A stretch of 64,000 bases of DNA, from contig NZ_JARUBH010000009.1 of the NCBI RefSeq assembly GCF_029626105.1, positions 5,766,001-5,830,000 on the forward strand, given 5' to 3'. Source of the DNA: Solwaraspora sp. WMMD792 (GTDB lineage: Bacteria; Actinomycetota; Actinomycetes; Mycobacteriales; Micromonosporaceae). Both the position numbers and the translations under genes were made by a program. Below the pieces are notes generated by a model. The model was not told where the DNA came from. It ran no database searches and saw nothing but the letters and a program-made list of their open reading frames with translations. Position 1 is the first letter of the stretch. Every line of letters starts with the position of its first letter. Below, piece after piece: positions 34,793 through 43,824 of the stretch.

Positions 34793-35198
34793 CGGACTCC
34801 TTCTCCCCAGACCGCCTACCGGGTTAGCTGACGGGTTCGGGCGGAAAGGAGACGCCCTACCGCAGGTGGCCTGCGGATTCACCCCGGAAGTGCCGTGGGT
34901 CCCCGGCTCGCCGTCAGACGGCGATTAGGCGGTGTCAGGCCGAGGTCAACCCGGCTGGTTGACGTCCTCCCGACTCGACGATCCCCAAGGGTAGAGAGCG
35001 GCGTTCTCGCTACGCAAGCGAGAACATGGACTATCTCATTGAGTACGCAGGCGATTGCGTATCGTGCATAGGCTGCCATCGTTCAAGCGTTCGAATCTTG
35101 CCGGGCGGACCGGCCCGTTCATACCGGTCCGCCCGTACGTTCGGCCGACCAACGCGCGCCACTCAGATTGCCTCGGCGGGCTGGCTGACCTGCCGCGA
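34793..35198. other. 406-bp intergenic region between the NlpC/P60 genes
   Basis: Holds the promoter of the 33761-34792 gene, a 9-bp hairpin (35003-35025, GTTCTCGCT and its complement around ACGCA) and a terminator (35103-35134). A GTTCGAATC string at about 35089-35098 resembles a tRNA T-loop, but the flanking stem does not pair. Confidence 0.5.
35103..35134 (-). terminator. Terminator of the second NlpC/P60 gene
   Basis: Perfect 11-bp arms GGGCGGACCGG (35103-35113) and CCGGTCCGCCC (35124-35134) around a 10-nt loop, 65 bp after the stop at 35199. Confidence 0.8.
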
Positions 35199-36242
35199 TC
35201 AGCCGACCCGCTTGAATCCGGCGAGCGGCATGTTGTCGATGTTCTCCATCTGCACGGGTTGACCCGCGCGGGGAGCGTGCACCATCAGGCCATTACCGAT
35301 GTAGATCCCCACGTGATGCAGATCACTAAAGAAGAATACGAGATCCCCGGGTTTGGCGTTGGCGCGGCTGACCGAACTGCCCTGATTCCACTGAGTTCCG
35401 GTGTAATGCGTGAGGCTGACACCGGCACTTGCCCAGGCGTACTGGGTCAGGCCGGAACAGTCGAAGGCGTTCGGCCCGGTGGCACCCCAGACGTACGGCT
35501 TACCGAGCTGTGCGCACGCGGTGCGGACCGCGGTTCCGGCGGCTCCGCCGACCGACACCGCCGGGCACGGGCCGGAGGCACCAGATCCGCCGGTGTAGCC
35601 GGTGGACTGGTACGCGGCGTTGCGCGCCCGCTCCAGGCGCTTGATCTCGGCGTCGATGGTCTTGCGCTGCTCGGCGAGCGTCTTGTCCTGTGCCTGCTGC
35701 TTCGTGATCAACTCGTCCAGCGTCTGCCGTTCGGCGAGATAGCGGTCCCGGGTCTCCAGAACAGCGGTGATCTTTTCCTGCCGACGCTTGGAGATTCGGT
35801 CCAGCACCACGAGCTGATCCGCCAGGCTGGTCGGTGATCCGGTCCGGAGCAGGGCGTTCAGTTCGCTCGACGGCCCGGTCCGGTAGTAGCGGTTGGCAAC
35901 CTCGCCGATCTCATCCGCCGCCAGGTTGGCCTGCAGGGACAGGGGGCGGATCTTCTCGTCGAGCGCGGCCGCTTTCTTCTCGTTGGCCTTGAGCTCGCTG
36001 TGCACCTTGTTGTACTGCTCGATGACCGGTTCCAGTTTCAGCCACTGGGCATCCAACTCGGCTTCGATCTCAGCCAGCGTCGGCTCGGCGTGGGCCGGCC
36101 CAGCCGGGGAGAGCAACGCGATTACGGCGAGCAACAGCGTGATCGCACTATGCCGCAAGAGCCGTAAAGGCCGATGCTCTCCGCGTCGATATCGGGACCC
36201 ACTGTGACGATGGATGTGCGAATTTGCGAGCGCACGTGCCAT
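35199..36242 (-). CDS. Secreted NlpC/P60 peptidoglycan hydrolase, paralogue
   Basis: 347 residues from the ATG at 36242 (AAGGAG 10 nt upstream; an in-frame ATG at 36260 overlaps that site). A basic N-terminus and a hydrophobic segment (ITLLLAVIALLSPAGPAHAE) form the signal peptide. Coiled coil at about 55-225, then NlpC/P60 with Cys in NAFDCSGLTQYAW and His in LHHVGIYIGNG, then MVHAPR. Same architecture as the upstream paralogue, with clearly diverged coiled coil. Probably a septal or elongation hydrolase held inactive by the coiled coil, as inferred for related enzymes. Confidence 0.92.
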   Translation of the reverse strand: MARALANSHIHRHSGSRYRRGEHRPLRLLRHSAITLLLAVIALLSPAGPAHAEPTLAEIEAELDAQWLKLEPVIEQYNKVHSELKANEKKAAALDEKIRPLSLQANLAADEIGEVANRYYRTGPSSELNALLRTGSPTSLADQLVVLDRISKRRQEKITAVLETRDRYLAERQTLDELITKQQAQDKTLAEQRKTIDAEIKRLERARNAAYQSTGYTGGSGASGPCPAVSVGGAAGTAVRTACAQLGKPYVWGATGPNAFDCSGLTQYAWASAGVSLTHYTGTQWNQGSSVSRANAKPGDLVFFFSDLHHVGIYIGNGLMVHAPRAGQPVQMENIDNMPLAGFKRVG

Positions 36243-36491
36243 TGGCAGCGACTCCTTCAATGGTTCGATCGCTGGGGCCTCACGGGCGGGGGTACGGAGG
36301 CCGACATCCGCAGCGGTCGGTGCATCACCTTATTGGAAAGCGCGGTGTTCGTTCAAGACCGCCTGCCGCCTCTGCTTCCTCCGTGGCAACCGCTCGGCGC
36401 CGCCCGCAGCACTGCTTCTCCCGTAGCAGCTGCTTCTCCCGCAGCTACCGCTTATCCTGCGGTCACCGGTCTGGGCGGTTAGCGTGATGAC

Positions 36492-37238
36492 ATGGAGTCG
36501 CTCAGCCTCGCGGAGGAGCTGGTCCTGCTCAGCTATGACGATTCCGGGACCGCGACCGTCGCTTCCCCAGAGCTCGACTACGCCGTCGCCGGGGCGGTGT
36601 TGTGCGACCTCGCCGTCGGCGGCCAGATTGCGATTGACGCAGACGGCCGGGTGCTGGCCGACGACAACCCGACCGGCGGCAACCCAGCCGACGACAGCCA
36701 GGCCGACGACGATCCCGCCGGCGGGTACGCGCCCGGCGGAGCCCCGGGTCGAGGCCACGGTCGGGAGCTGCTCGACCAGGTACGGACCAGGATCCAGGCC
36801 GAGCCTGGCCGCGCGACCCGCGACTGGGTGGTCGATCTGTCCCACGGTGTAGTCGACGAGGTACTCGACGGGCTGGTCGCCTCGGGGGTGCTCCGCCGGG
36901 AACGGGACCGGGTGCTCTGGGTGCTGCCCCGGACCAGGTTCGCTCCGCCGGACGGCGTCGAACCGCCCGCCGAGACGGAGACCCGGCGACGGCTGGCCGC
37001 CGCCGAGCGCGGCGCGGGACCGGTCGGACCACGTACCGCCGCGTTGGCCTGCCTGCTGAACGCACTCGACGTGCCGGACGTCGGTGCTGCACGGCCTTCG
37101 GACGCGCGGCACCGGCCGCCCGCGGTGCTCGGGCCGGCGGCCTGGCCGATCGCCGCGACCACCGACGTCGTCGACGGGTACCGGGCGACGGTCGCCCGCA
37201 GCGTCTTCACCGCCACCGACGTCGCGACTGGCAGCTAG
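36492..37238 (+). CDS. GPP34 (GOLPH3/Vps74-like) family protein
   Basis: 248 residues from the ATG at 36492, with TAGCGT (36480-36485) 6 nt upstream. SLAEELVLLSYDDSGT and LDYAVAGAVLCDLAVGGQI are family signatures; LLDQVRTRIQ, WVVDLSHGVVDEVLDGLVASGVLRRERDRVL and RTAALACLLNALD follow. Eukaryotic GOLPH3 binds phosphoinositides; bacterial members are common in actinomycetes but uncharacterised. A Gly/Asp/Ala-rich insert of about 25 residues interrupts the fold. Its stop overlaps the convergent VanZ-like gene by 4 bp. Confidence 0.85.
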   Translation: MESLSLAEELVLLSYDDSGTATVASPELDYAVAGAVLCDLAVGGQIAIDADGRVLADDNPTGGNPADDSQADDDPAGGYAPGGAPGRGHGRELLDQVRTRIQAEPGRATRDWVVDLSHGVVDEVLDGLVASGVLRRERDRVLWVLPRTRFAPPDGVEPPAETETRRRLAAAERGAGPVGPRTAALACLLNALDVPDVGAARPSDARHRPPAVLGPAAWPIAATTDVVDGYRATVARSVFTATDVATGS

Positions 37239-37819
37239 CTGACCCCGGTAGGCGACGGCGCGAACCGCCGCCACAGCAACCGGACCACACCGCCGCCGAC
37301 CGCCCCGATCAGCGCCCCGGTCGCGTTGTTGACCCAGTCGTAGCCGACACACTCGCGGCCGACGCCGAGCACCGCCTGGGCGACCTCGACGCCGGCCGGG
37401 GCCAGCACGAGCAGCCCGGTGGCCAGCGCTGGCCGGTGGACCGCCAGCACGGTACAGAACGCCAGCGGTACGAACATCGCCACGTTGCCGACCCGTTCAC
37501 CGAGCGAGTCGACGGTGACCAGCCCGGACCACAGCACCGCCGGATCGGTGAGCGACCGGAGGCACGCGGCGAAGACCTGGCCGTCCGGGCCGGAAACGGA
37601 GACCCCGGGGGCGAGCGGTACGCCGGACCCGGTCGGTGCCGGTGGCAGGGTGAGCGCGGCGATCGCGGCGGCGCTGAGAAGCATCCCGAGCGTCGGCCAG
37701 CGCGCCCAGCCGAGCCGTACGGCGAGCGGCCGGTGCACCAGCAGGCTCACGCCGGCCAGCACCGCCAGGGTGAGGAACGGCCAGGGCTGGGAGAGGAATT
37801 CGCGGGCCCAACCCAGCAC
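37235..37819 (-). CDS. VanZ-like family membrane protein
   Basis: 194 residues with four to five membrane helices; the VanZ signature is the Asn-Val...Phe-Val-Pro-Leu stretch (RVGNVAMFVPLAF), followed by VEVAQAVLGVGRECVGYDWVNNATGALIGA. VanZ-type proteins occur with glycopeptide resistance and cell-envelope loci; the biochemical role is unknown. It is 10 bp downstream of etfD and possibly cotranscribed with it. Confidence 0.8.
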   Translation of the reverse strand: MLGWAREFLSQPWPFLTLAVLAGVSLLVHRPLAVRLGWARWPTLGMLLSAAAIAALTLPPAPTGSGVPLAPGVSVSGPDGQVFAACLRSLTDPAVLWSGLVTVDSLGERVGNVAMFVPLAFCTVLAVHRPALATGLLVLAPAGVEVAQAVLGVGRECVGYDWVNNATGALIGAVGGGVVRLLWRRFAPSPTGVS

Positions 37820-37829
37820 CCGCTTCTCC

Positions 37830-40064
37830 CTACTCCTCGGCCGACGATGACGATGACGCCGACGATGCTACCGCTGGCTTGACCGACCTGAGCAGCACCG
37901 TCGCCACATCGACGACCTCGACGTTCTCGCCCGCCGCGCCACTGGACTGCTTGCCGGTGACCCCGTCGCCGAGCATGGTGTAGCAGAACGGGCAACCGAC
38001 CGCGATGGTCTGGGCCCCGGTGGAGAGCGCCTCCTCGACCCGGTCGACATTGACCCGCTTGCCGATCCGCTCCTCCATCCACATCCTCGCCCCGCCGGCA
38101 CCGCAGCAGAACGAGCGTTCGGAGTTGCGTGGCATCTCCCGCAGCTGGGCCGCGTCGCCACCCGCCTCGGCACCTGCGGTCAACGCGGCACCGAGCACCT
38201 CCCGGGGCGGGCTGAACACCCGGTTGTGCCGGCCCAGGTAGCACGGGTCGTGGTAGGTCAACCCACCGTCGACCGGGGTGACCGGGGTGAGCTTGCCGGC
38301 GGCGACCAGGTGGGCCAGCAGCTGGGTGTGGTGTACGACGTCGAAGTGGCCGCCGAGCTGGCCGTACTCGTTGCCGAGGGTGTTGAAGCAGTGCGGGCAG
38401 GTCGCGACGATCTTGCGTTTCGCCGGCTCCCGGTCGCCGAACGCCTCGTTGAGGGTCTCGACGTTCTGCTGGGCCAGCATCTGGAAGACGAACTCGTTGC
38501 CGATCCGCCGGGCCGGGTCGCCGGTGCAGGTCTCGCCCTCGCCGAGGATGGCGAAGTCGACGCCGGCTTCGTGCAGCAGGGTCGCCACCGCGCGGGTGGT
38601 CTTCTTGGCCCGGTCCTCGAACGCGCCGGCGCAGCCGACCCAGAACAGGTACTCGAAGTCGTCCACCTCGCCGACCCGGGGGACCGCGAAGTCGAGCCCC
38701 TTGGTCCAGTCCTCCCGGGTGTTCGGCGGAGCACCCCACGGGTTGCCCTTGTTCTCCAGGTTGCGCAGCATCACGCCGGCCTCGCTGGGGAAGCTCGACT
38801 CGATCAGCACCTGGTAGCGGCGCATGTCGACGATGTGGTCGACGTGTTCGATGTCCACCGGGCACTGCTCCACGCAGGCCCCGCAGGTGGTGCACGACCA
38901 GAGCACGTCCGGGTCGATGACGCCGCCGTCGTCGGCGCCGCCGATCAGCGGGCGGTCGGCCTCGGCCAGCGCCAGGGCGTCGACCTTGGCGAGCTGTTCG
39001 GCCGTGCCCTTCTCCTCGCCGGTGAGGTCCTTGCCACCGCCGGCGAGCAGGTACGGCGCCTTGGCGTAGGCGTGGTCACGCAGCGACAGCACCAACAGTT
39101 TCGGTGACAGCGGCTTACCGGTGTTCCAGGCCGGGCACTGCGACTGGCAGCGGCCACACTCCGTACAGGTGGTGAAGTCGAGCAGGCCCTTCCAGCTGAA
39201 CTGTTCGACCTGGGCGACGCCGAACTGGTCGGACTCCGGGTCGGCCTCCTCGAAGTCGAGCGGCTTGCCGTCGCTCATCATCGGCCGCAGCGCGCCGAGG
39301 CCGGAGTTGGGCCGGCCGGGGTCCCGCTTGAAGTAGATGTTGAAGAAGGCGGCGAACCGGTGCCAGGCCACCCCCATGGTCAGCGTCAACGCGATGACGA
39401 TCAGCCAGGTCATCGAGATGAGGATCTTGACCAGGGCGGTGATGCTGATCGCCGATTCGGAGGCGGGCAGGACCGCACCGAGGGCGTGGCTCACCGGAGT
39501 GGCCCAGACCGGGAAGTCGAAGTGGTCGGTGGCCACCCGGAAGCCGCGGATCAAGAAGCCGCAGATCAGTACGGCGAGCACGACGGCTTCGACGAAGTAG
39601 CCCTGCCACATCGTCGAGCCGGTGAACCGGGACCGGCCGCCGGTCCGGGTCGGCCGGTTCGCCAACCGGATCCCGATGAGCACGCCGATACCCGCCATGC
39701 CGAGGATCGAGATGAGCTCGGTGACCAGCCCGTACAGCAGCCAACCGCCGATCACCGGAATGCCGCCGCCGGCGTCGACCACCTCGAAGTACGCCTCCAG
39801 CACGAGGATGGAGAGCACGATGAAGGCGACCATGACGAACCAGTGGGCCGCCCCGACGACGCTCCATTTGAGCATCCGGGTGTGGCCGAGGGTCTCGCTC
39901 AGCATCACCTTCGCCCGGGTGGCCGGGTCACCGGTGCGGTGCGGGTCGGCCTTGCCGAGTCGGATGATCGAGACGAACTGCCAGACCGCCCGGCCGGCGA
40001 GCACCACCGCGACGGCGGTGACGATGGCGGCGACCACCGTGGTGACGATCTGGACCGTACCCAT
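37830..40064 (-). CDS. etfD: Membrane (Fe-S) oxidoreductase, EtfD-like ETF-quinone reductase
   Basis: 744 residues from the ATG at 40064, with GGGAGG 7 nt before. About six membrane helices in the first 230 residues, then two [4Fe-4S] motifs (CTECGRCQSQCP and CTTCGACVEQCP) and two CCG-type domains (CPHCFNTLG...HDPCYLGRHN and CCGAGGARMW...GCPFCYTML), as in heterodisulfide reductase D. The layout matches actinobacterial EtfD (Rv0338c type), which takes electrons from ETF during fatty-acid oxidation. The C-terminus is Ser/Ala-rich. A TTAC-N6-GTAA palindrome lies upstream. Confidence 0.85.
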   Translation of the reverse strand: MGTVQIVTTVVAAIVTAVAVVLAGRAVWQFVSIIRLGKADPHRTGDPATRAKVMLSETLGHTRMLKWSVVGAAHWFVMVAFIVLSILVLEAYFEVVDAGGGIPVIGGWLLYGLVTELISILGMAGIGVLIGIRLANRPTRTGGRSRFTGSTMWQGYFVEAVVLAVLICGFLIRGFRVATDHFDFPVWATPVSHALGAVLPASESAISITALVKILISMTWLIVIALTLTMGVAWHRFAAFFNIYFKRDPGRPNSGLGALRPMMSDGKPLDFEEADPESDQFGVAQVEQFSWKGLLDFTTCTECGRCQSQCPAWNTGKPLSPKLLVLSLRDHAYAKAPYLLAGGGKDLTGEEKGTAEQLAKVDALALAEADRPLIGGADDGGVIDPDVLWSCTTCGACVEQCPVDIEHVDHIVDMRRYQVLIESSFPSEAGVMLRNLENKGNPWGAPPNTREDWTKGLDFAVPRVGEVDDFEYLFWVGCAGAFEDRAKKTTRAVATLLHEAGVDFAILGEGETCTGDPARRIGNEFVFQMLAQQNVETLNEAFGDREPAKRKIVATCPHCFNTLGNEYGQLGGHFDVVHHTQLLAHLVAAGKLTPVTPVDGGLTYHDPCYLGRHNRVFSPPREVLGAALTAGAEAGGDAAQLREMPRNSERSFCCGAGGARMWMEERIGKRVNVDRVEEALSTGAQTIAVGCPFCYTMLGDGVTGKQSSGAAGENVEVVDVATVLLRSVKPAVASSASSSSSAEE

Positions 40065-40143
40065 TCGTTGGCCTCCCGGTGTGCTGCGGACGAGCGGCAG
40101 AGTGACCGGAAGGCCGGCCACGGAGCTTCAGCCTACCGCCAAG

Positions 40144-40157
40144 TTACCCATGGGTAA
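40144..40157. promoter_or_regulatory. Palindromic operator upstream of etfD
   Basis: TTACCCATGGGTAA is a perfect 14-bp palindrome 80 bp before the etfD start. A TAGGCT box (complement of 40130-40135) could be the -10, placing the palindrome at the -35. It shares TTAC-N6-GTAA half-sites with the operator of the acyl-CoA dehydrogenase at 27421. Confidence 0.55.
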
Positions 40158-40249
40158 TGTGACGAGCGTCGCACCGCACCGGCGACCGGTACTCGCCACC
40201 CTATGGCAGCGTCGCCGCCACGCCAGCGCCCGGCCCCCGACAAAACAGC

Positions 40250-40285
40250 AGGTCGGCCGGCATCCTCGTGGACACCGACCGACCT
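40250..40285 (-). terminator. Terminator of crgA
   Basis: Arms AGGTCGGCCGG (40250-40260) and CCGACCGACCT (40275-40285) pair with a single mismatch around a 14-nt loop, 45 bp after the crgA stop. On the minus strand it is followed by TGCTGTTTTG, giving a short U-run. Confidence 0.65.
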
Positions 40286-40329
40286 TGGGTGGCTCTGACG
40301 GGCCGACTGCGGACCGACTGTGAACCGGG

Positions 40330-40593
40330 TCAGCGCCAGCGGGAGAGCAGGATCAGCGAACTCACCATGGCACCGAACCCGATCGCCAGGTTCCAGTAGC
40401 CCCAGGAGGCGACCGGGTAGGCGGTCTCCGACAGGTAGTAGACGACCAGCCAGCCGATGCCGAAGACGATCAACGAGACGGCGCTGATCGGCAGCCAGAC
40501 CGGACTCGGCTTGCGGGTGGCAGCCGTCTGGGTCGGGCGGACGTCGGTCGGCGGGGTGTAGACCTTCTTCTTGCGAACCTGCGACTTGGGCAC
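40330..40593 (-). CDS. crgA: CrgA, septation regulator
   Basis: 87 residues from the GTG at 40593, with AGGAGAG upstream. Short basic N-terminus (VPKSQVRKKKVYTPPTD) and two membrane helices (PISAVSLIVFGIGWLVVYYL and NLAIGFGAMVSSLILLSRW). CrgA coordinates FtsZ ring assembly and septal peptidoglycan synthesis in actinobacteria and interacts with penicillin-binding proteins. Its position opposite the DUF881/sortase/pabA/pknB block is the usual one. Confidence 0.95.
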   Translation of the reverse strand: MPKSQVRKKKVYTPPTDVRPTQTAATRKPSPVWLPISAVSLIVFGIGWLVVYYLSETAYPVASWGYWNLAIGFGAMVSSLILLSRWR

Positions 40594-40824
40594 GACGCTC
40601 TCCTGGTGGCTATCATCCGGCCCGGCAACCGGACGCAGCGGCGACGGTCCATGGCCAATAATGTTCAAGAGCTAGCGTAGTCAAGTTGCCGCGATCCGGC
40701 CACGGGCCGCAGCACGGCAGCAGCGACATTTGGGCACAACCAGGTCCACCAGGTGCGATAGACCGCCCAGGTGGCCCACTATGCGGACACTTGTCGATGG
40801 CTGGCAGGCGGAGAGGGGGCCGAG

Positions 40825-41637
40825 GTGGAGTACACCTCCGGCAGCGCGTCCTGGCGGGACGTGGTCCGGCGTGCCGTTCGCGGGCTGCTACGTCGACGGC
40901 GCGGCGCGGAGCAGCCCGGCTGGTCCGCCGGCGTACCGCTGATCGCGCTGCTCGCCGGCCTGCTGTTCACCACGACCGCCACCACCGCCAGCGGCACCAG
41001 CCTGCGGGAGGACCGTCGACCACAGCTCGCGCAGCTGATCGACGACCGACGTACCCAGCTCGCCGCCGCCGAGGAGCGCGCCGCCCAACTGCGCGACCAG
41101 GTCGACCAGCAGACGGAGCTGGTCGCCGGGTCGGACGAGCCGATCGCCCGGCAGCAGGCCCGGATCGACGCGAACCGGTCGGCGGCCGGCTTCACCGCGC
41201 TGGCCGGCCCGGGCGTCATCATCGAGCTCGACGACGCGCCGCGGCTGACCGACCTGCCGGACGGTGCCAGCAACGACGACCTGGTGGTGCACCAGAGCGA
41301 CGTACAGGCAGTGGTCAACGCACTGTGGGCCGGCGGCGCCGAAGCGATGTCAATCATGAATGTACGGGTGTTGGCGACCAGCGCGGTACGCTGTGTCGGG
41401 AACACGCTGTTGTTGCACGGCGGGGTCTACTCGCCCCCATTTCGGATCGCCGCGATCGGTGACCCCAGCGCCCTGCAGCAGGCGCTGGCCGACTCCGAAG
41501 GGGTGCAGTTGTTCAGGGACGCCGTGACCCACTTCCAGCTGGGCTACCAGGAGACCGTCGAAGCCGAGCTGACCGTGCCGGCGTTCGACGGATCGGCAGC
41601 GCTGCGGCACACCACCGTTCCGGAGTCGGCGCGATGA
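40825..41637 (+). CDS. DUF881 family membrane protein
   Basis: 270 residues from the GTG at 40825, with GAGAGGGG upstream; an ATG at 40771 has no site. One membrane helix (about 38-56), a coiled coil ([32 protein letters not shown] region) and a DUF881 domain with [38 protein letters not shown] and [11 protein letters not shown]. These proteins lie between crgA and sortase genes in many actinobacteria and are thought to act at the cell surface or septum. The stop overlaps the sortase start by 4 bp. Confidence 0.88.
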   Translation: MEYTSGSASWRDVVRRAVRGLLRRRRGAEQPGWSAGVPLIALLAGLLFTTTATTASGTSLREDRRPQLAQLIDDRRTQLAAAEERAAQLRDQVDQQTELVAGSDEPIARQQARIDANRSAAGFTALAGPGVIIELDDAPRLTDLPDGASNDDLVVHQSDVQAVVNALWAGGAEAMSIMNVRVLATSAVRCVGNTLLLHGGVYSPPFRIAAIGDPSALQQALADSEGVQLFRDAVTHFQLGYQETVEAELTVPAFDGSAALRHTTVPESAR

Positions 41638-42806
41638 CCCGGCCCGGGGTGCCCGGCCGTCCAGGGGCGCCCGGCCATCCCGACCAACCGCACGACTCGG
41701 GCCGGCACCGCGCGTACCACACCGACGACTCGACCACGGTGCTTCCCCGCTTCACCGGGCTGAACCCGGCAACGGCGCCGGGCCCGACACCCCCGGCGCA
41801 TCAGCACCCGCCCGGCTACTCGCCCCAGCAACTGGCCCAGTACCAGCGCCCCCGACAGCCGGAGCGCGACGATGCCGCCCGCACCGCTGTCATCCCCGCC
41901 TACCCGGCCGAGCCGGCCGCGTCCACCACCGTGCTACCGGTCGTGATCAGCAGCTACCAGCCGCCGTCGAACGGTGAGTCACCGACCGGCGCCGGGTGGG
42001 ATCCTGACCCCGGCGAGCGCGACGGTGCCGCACCCCGCCGCGGTGAGCGGGTGGTCAAGTTGCGACCGGAGCGCACCGACAGCGGTTACAAGAGCGTGTA
42101 CTCCGAACTGACCCGACCGACCATCTGGACCGCGCTGCGCGCCACCGCCCGGGTCACCGGGGAGCTGCTGATCACCTTCGGCATGGTGGTACTGCTCTTC
42201 GCCGGCTACGAGATCTGGGGCAAATCGGTCATCGTCAACGCCCACCAGGACGAGCTCAGCGAACAGCTCGCCCAGCAGTGGGCCGAAGTGCCCGAGCCGG
42301 TCGTCAGCGACGGCCCGACACCCGAGCCCGAGGCATCCCCCACCATCCAGGTGCAGGGCACCCCGGTCGCCGGCCTTTACATTCCGAAGCTGGACAAGAA
42401 CTGGATCGTCGTCGAGGGCGTCGGCCAGGACGACATCCGGTACGCACCGGGTCACTACCCGGACAGCGCCGGACCCGGGGAGATCGGCAACTTCTCGGTG
42501 GCCGGGCACCGCAACCGGGCCACCTTCTGGCGGCTGGACGAGCTGGGCGACGGCGACACGATCGTCGTCGAGGACCGGGACACCTGGCACGTGTACGCGG
42601 TCACCCGCAACCACATCGTGCTGCCGAACCAGACCGAGGTGGTCGCCGCCGTACCCGGCGACCGCAGGGCGCAGCCGACCGAGGCGATGCTGACCCTGAC
42701 CACCTGCCACCCGAAGTTCGACAACTACCAGCGGCTGATCGTGCACGCGGAGCTGGTCCGCAGCCAGCCCAAGGCCGATGGCCGACCGGCGGAACTCGGC
42801 GGCTGA
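41634..42806 (+). CDS. Class E sortase
   Basis: 390 residues. A Pro-rich, disordered N-terminus of about 160 residues, one membrane helix (about 178-196), then the sortase beta barrel with catalytic His292 (SVAGHRN), Cys358 ([15 protein letters not shown]) and Arg367. Class E sortases attach LAxTG-type surface proteins to peptidoglycan or to pili in actinobacteria. It is coupled to the DUF881 gene. Confidence 0.9.
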   Translation: MTRPGVPGRPGAPGHPDQPHDSGRHRAYHTDDSTTVLPRFTGLNPATAPGPTPPAHQHPPGYSPQQLAQYQRPRQPERDDAARTAVIPAYPAEPAASTTVLPVVISSYQPPSNGESPTGAGWDPDPGERDGAAPRRGERVVKLRPERTDSGYKSVYSELTRPTIWTALRATARVTGELLITFGMVVLLFAGYEIWGKSVIVNAHQDELSEQLAQQWAEVPEPVVSDGPTPEPEASPTIQVQGTPVAGLYIPKLDKNWIVVEGVGQDDIRYAPGHYPDSAGPGEIGNFSVAGHRNRATFWRLDELGDGDTIVVEDRDTWHVYAVTRNHIVLPNQTEVVAAVPGDRRAQPTEAMLTLTTCHPKFDNYQRLIVHAELVRSQPKADGRPAELGG

Positions 42807-42809
42807 GCC

Positions 42810-43124
42810 ATGTACGCCTGGATCTGGCGCAAGCTCCCGTTCGGCACGCCCGGCAAGCTGATCGGTTCGGCGCTGCTCGCCGGGCTGACGGTCGTCCTGC
42901 TCTGGTACGTGGTCTTCCCGTGGGCGGAGCCGCTGCTGCCGTTCGACGACGTCCAGGTGACCGAGGACGGCGGCGGCACCGGTACCGACCCCGGTGACGG
43001 TGGTCCGGCCGACGGCGGCACCGACGGCGACGGCGGCGATCCGGACGGTGGCGGCGCCGACGACTACGAGCTGCCGTACGACACCGAGACGAACAACCCC
43101 GTACCCGATGAGAACGGCGACTAG
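42810..43124 (+). CDS. Small membrane protein with acidic tail
   Basis: 104 residues, start 3 nt after the sortase stop. One membrane helix at about 16-38 (LIGSALLAGLTVVLLWYVVFPW), then an Asp/Gly-rich outer tail of about 55 residues. Conserved in position next to sortase and pabA in related actinomycetes as far as I recall. No function is recognised. Confidence 0.8.
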   Translation: MYAWIWRKLPFGTPGKLIGSALLAGLTVVLLWYVVFPWAEPLLPFDDVQVTEDGGGTGTDPGDGGPADGGTDGDGGDPDGGGADDYELPYDTETNNPVPDENGD

Positions 43125-43138
43125 AGTCAGGTGTCCGC

Positions 43139-43789
43139 GTGCGCGTACTGGTGATCGACAACTACGACTCGTTCGTGTTCAACCTGGTGCAGTACCTCGG
43201 CCAACTGGGTGCCGACTGCGACGTCCGGCGCAACGACGAGATCTCCGTCGACGAGGTCGGCCGGCTCGGCGCGGCCGGTGTGCTGCTCTCCCCCGGTCCG
43301 GGTGCGCCGGACAGCGCCGGCATCTGCCTGGAGGTCATCGAGCGGTACGCCGGACAGCTGCCGATCCTCGGTGTCTGCCTCGGTCACCAGGCGATCGGTG
43401 CCGCGTTCGGCGGAGTCGTCGAACGCGCTCCCGAGCTGCTGCACGGCAAGACCTCGCTGGTCGAGCATCGGAGCGTCGGGGTGCTGGCCGGGCTGCCGGA
43501 CCCGTTCACCGCCACCCGCTACCACTCTCTCGCGGTACGCGAGGACAGTCTGCCGGCCGAGATCGAGGTCACCGGGCGTACCGCGTCCGGGGTGGTGATG
43601 GCGATGCGGCACCGGAGCCTGCCGGTCGAGGGGGTGCAGTTCCACCCCGAGTCGGTGCTCACCGAGGGCGGCCATCTGATGCTGGCGAACTGGCTGGCCG
43701 GGTGCGGTCTGCCGCAGGCCCGGCAGCGGGCACCGCGACTCGCCGCCGAGGTGGAGACCCGGCGGCGGGCCGCGTTCGTGTCGGCCTGA
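43139..43789 (+). CDS. pabA: Aminodeoxychorismate/anthranilate synthase amidotransferase
   Basis: 216 residues, GTG start. Class I glutamine amidotransferase triad: Cys in GVCLGHQAIG, and His-Pro-Glu in VQFHPESV; the oxyanion motif is LLSPGPGAPDSAG. It supplies ammonia to the chorismate-amination partner for 4-aminobenzoate (folate) or anthranilate. Location beside pknB and a class E sortase is the standard actinobacterial pabA/trpG site. The synthase partner is not adjacent. Confidence 0.93.
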   Translation: MRVLVIDNYDSFVFNLVQYLGQLGADCDVRRNDEISVDEVGRLGAAGVLLSPGPGAPDSAGICLEVIERYAGQLPILGVCLGHQAIGAAFGGVVERAPELLHGKTSLVEHRSVGVLAGLPDPFTATRYHSLAVREDSLPAEIEVTGRTASGVVMAMRHRSLPVEGVQFHPESVLTEGGHLMLANWLAGCGLPQARQRAPRLAAEVETRRRAAFVSA

Positions 43790-43824
43790 GTCCAGGCCCG
43801 GCCGCTAGGACCGCCAACCGCGAC

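Noticed and set aside
35041-35134. tRNA-like sequence GTTCGAATC followed by a hairpin
   Set aside because: The T-loop-like string is present, but the T stem does not pair and no acceptor or anticodon stem can be built upstream; the hairpin is explained as the terminator of the NlpC/P60 gene.
36400-36460. Two copies of GCTTCTCCCG near the GPP34 gene as possible repeats or CRISPR
   Set aside because: Only two short imperfect copies without spacers; no CRISPR array or cas gene is present in the window.
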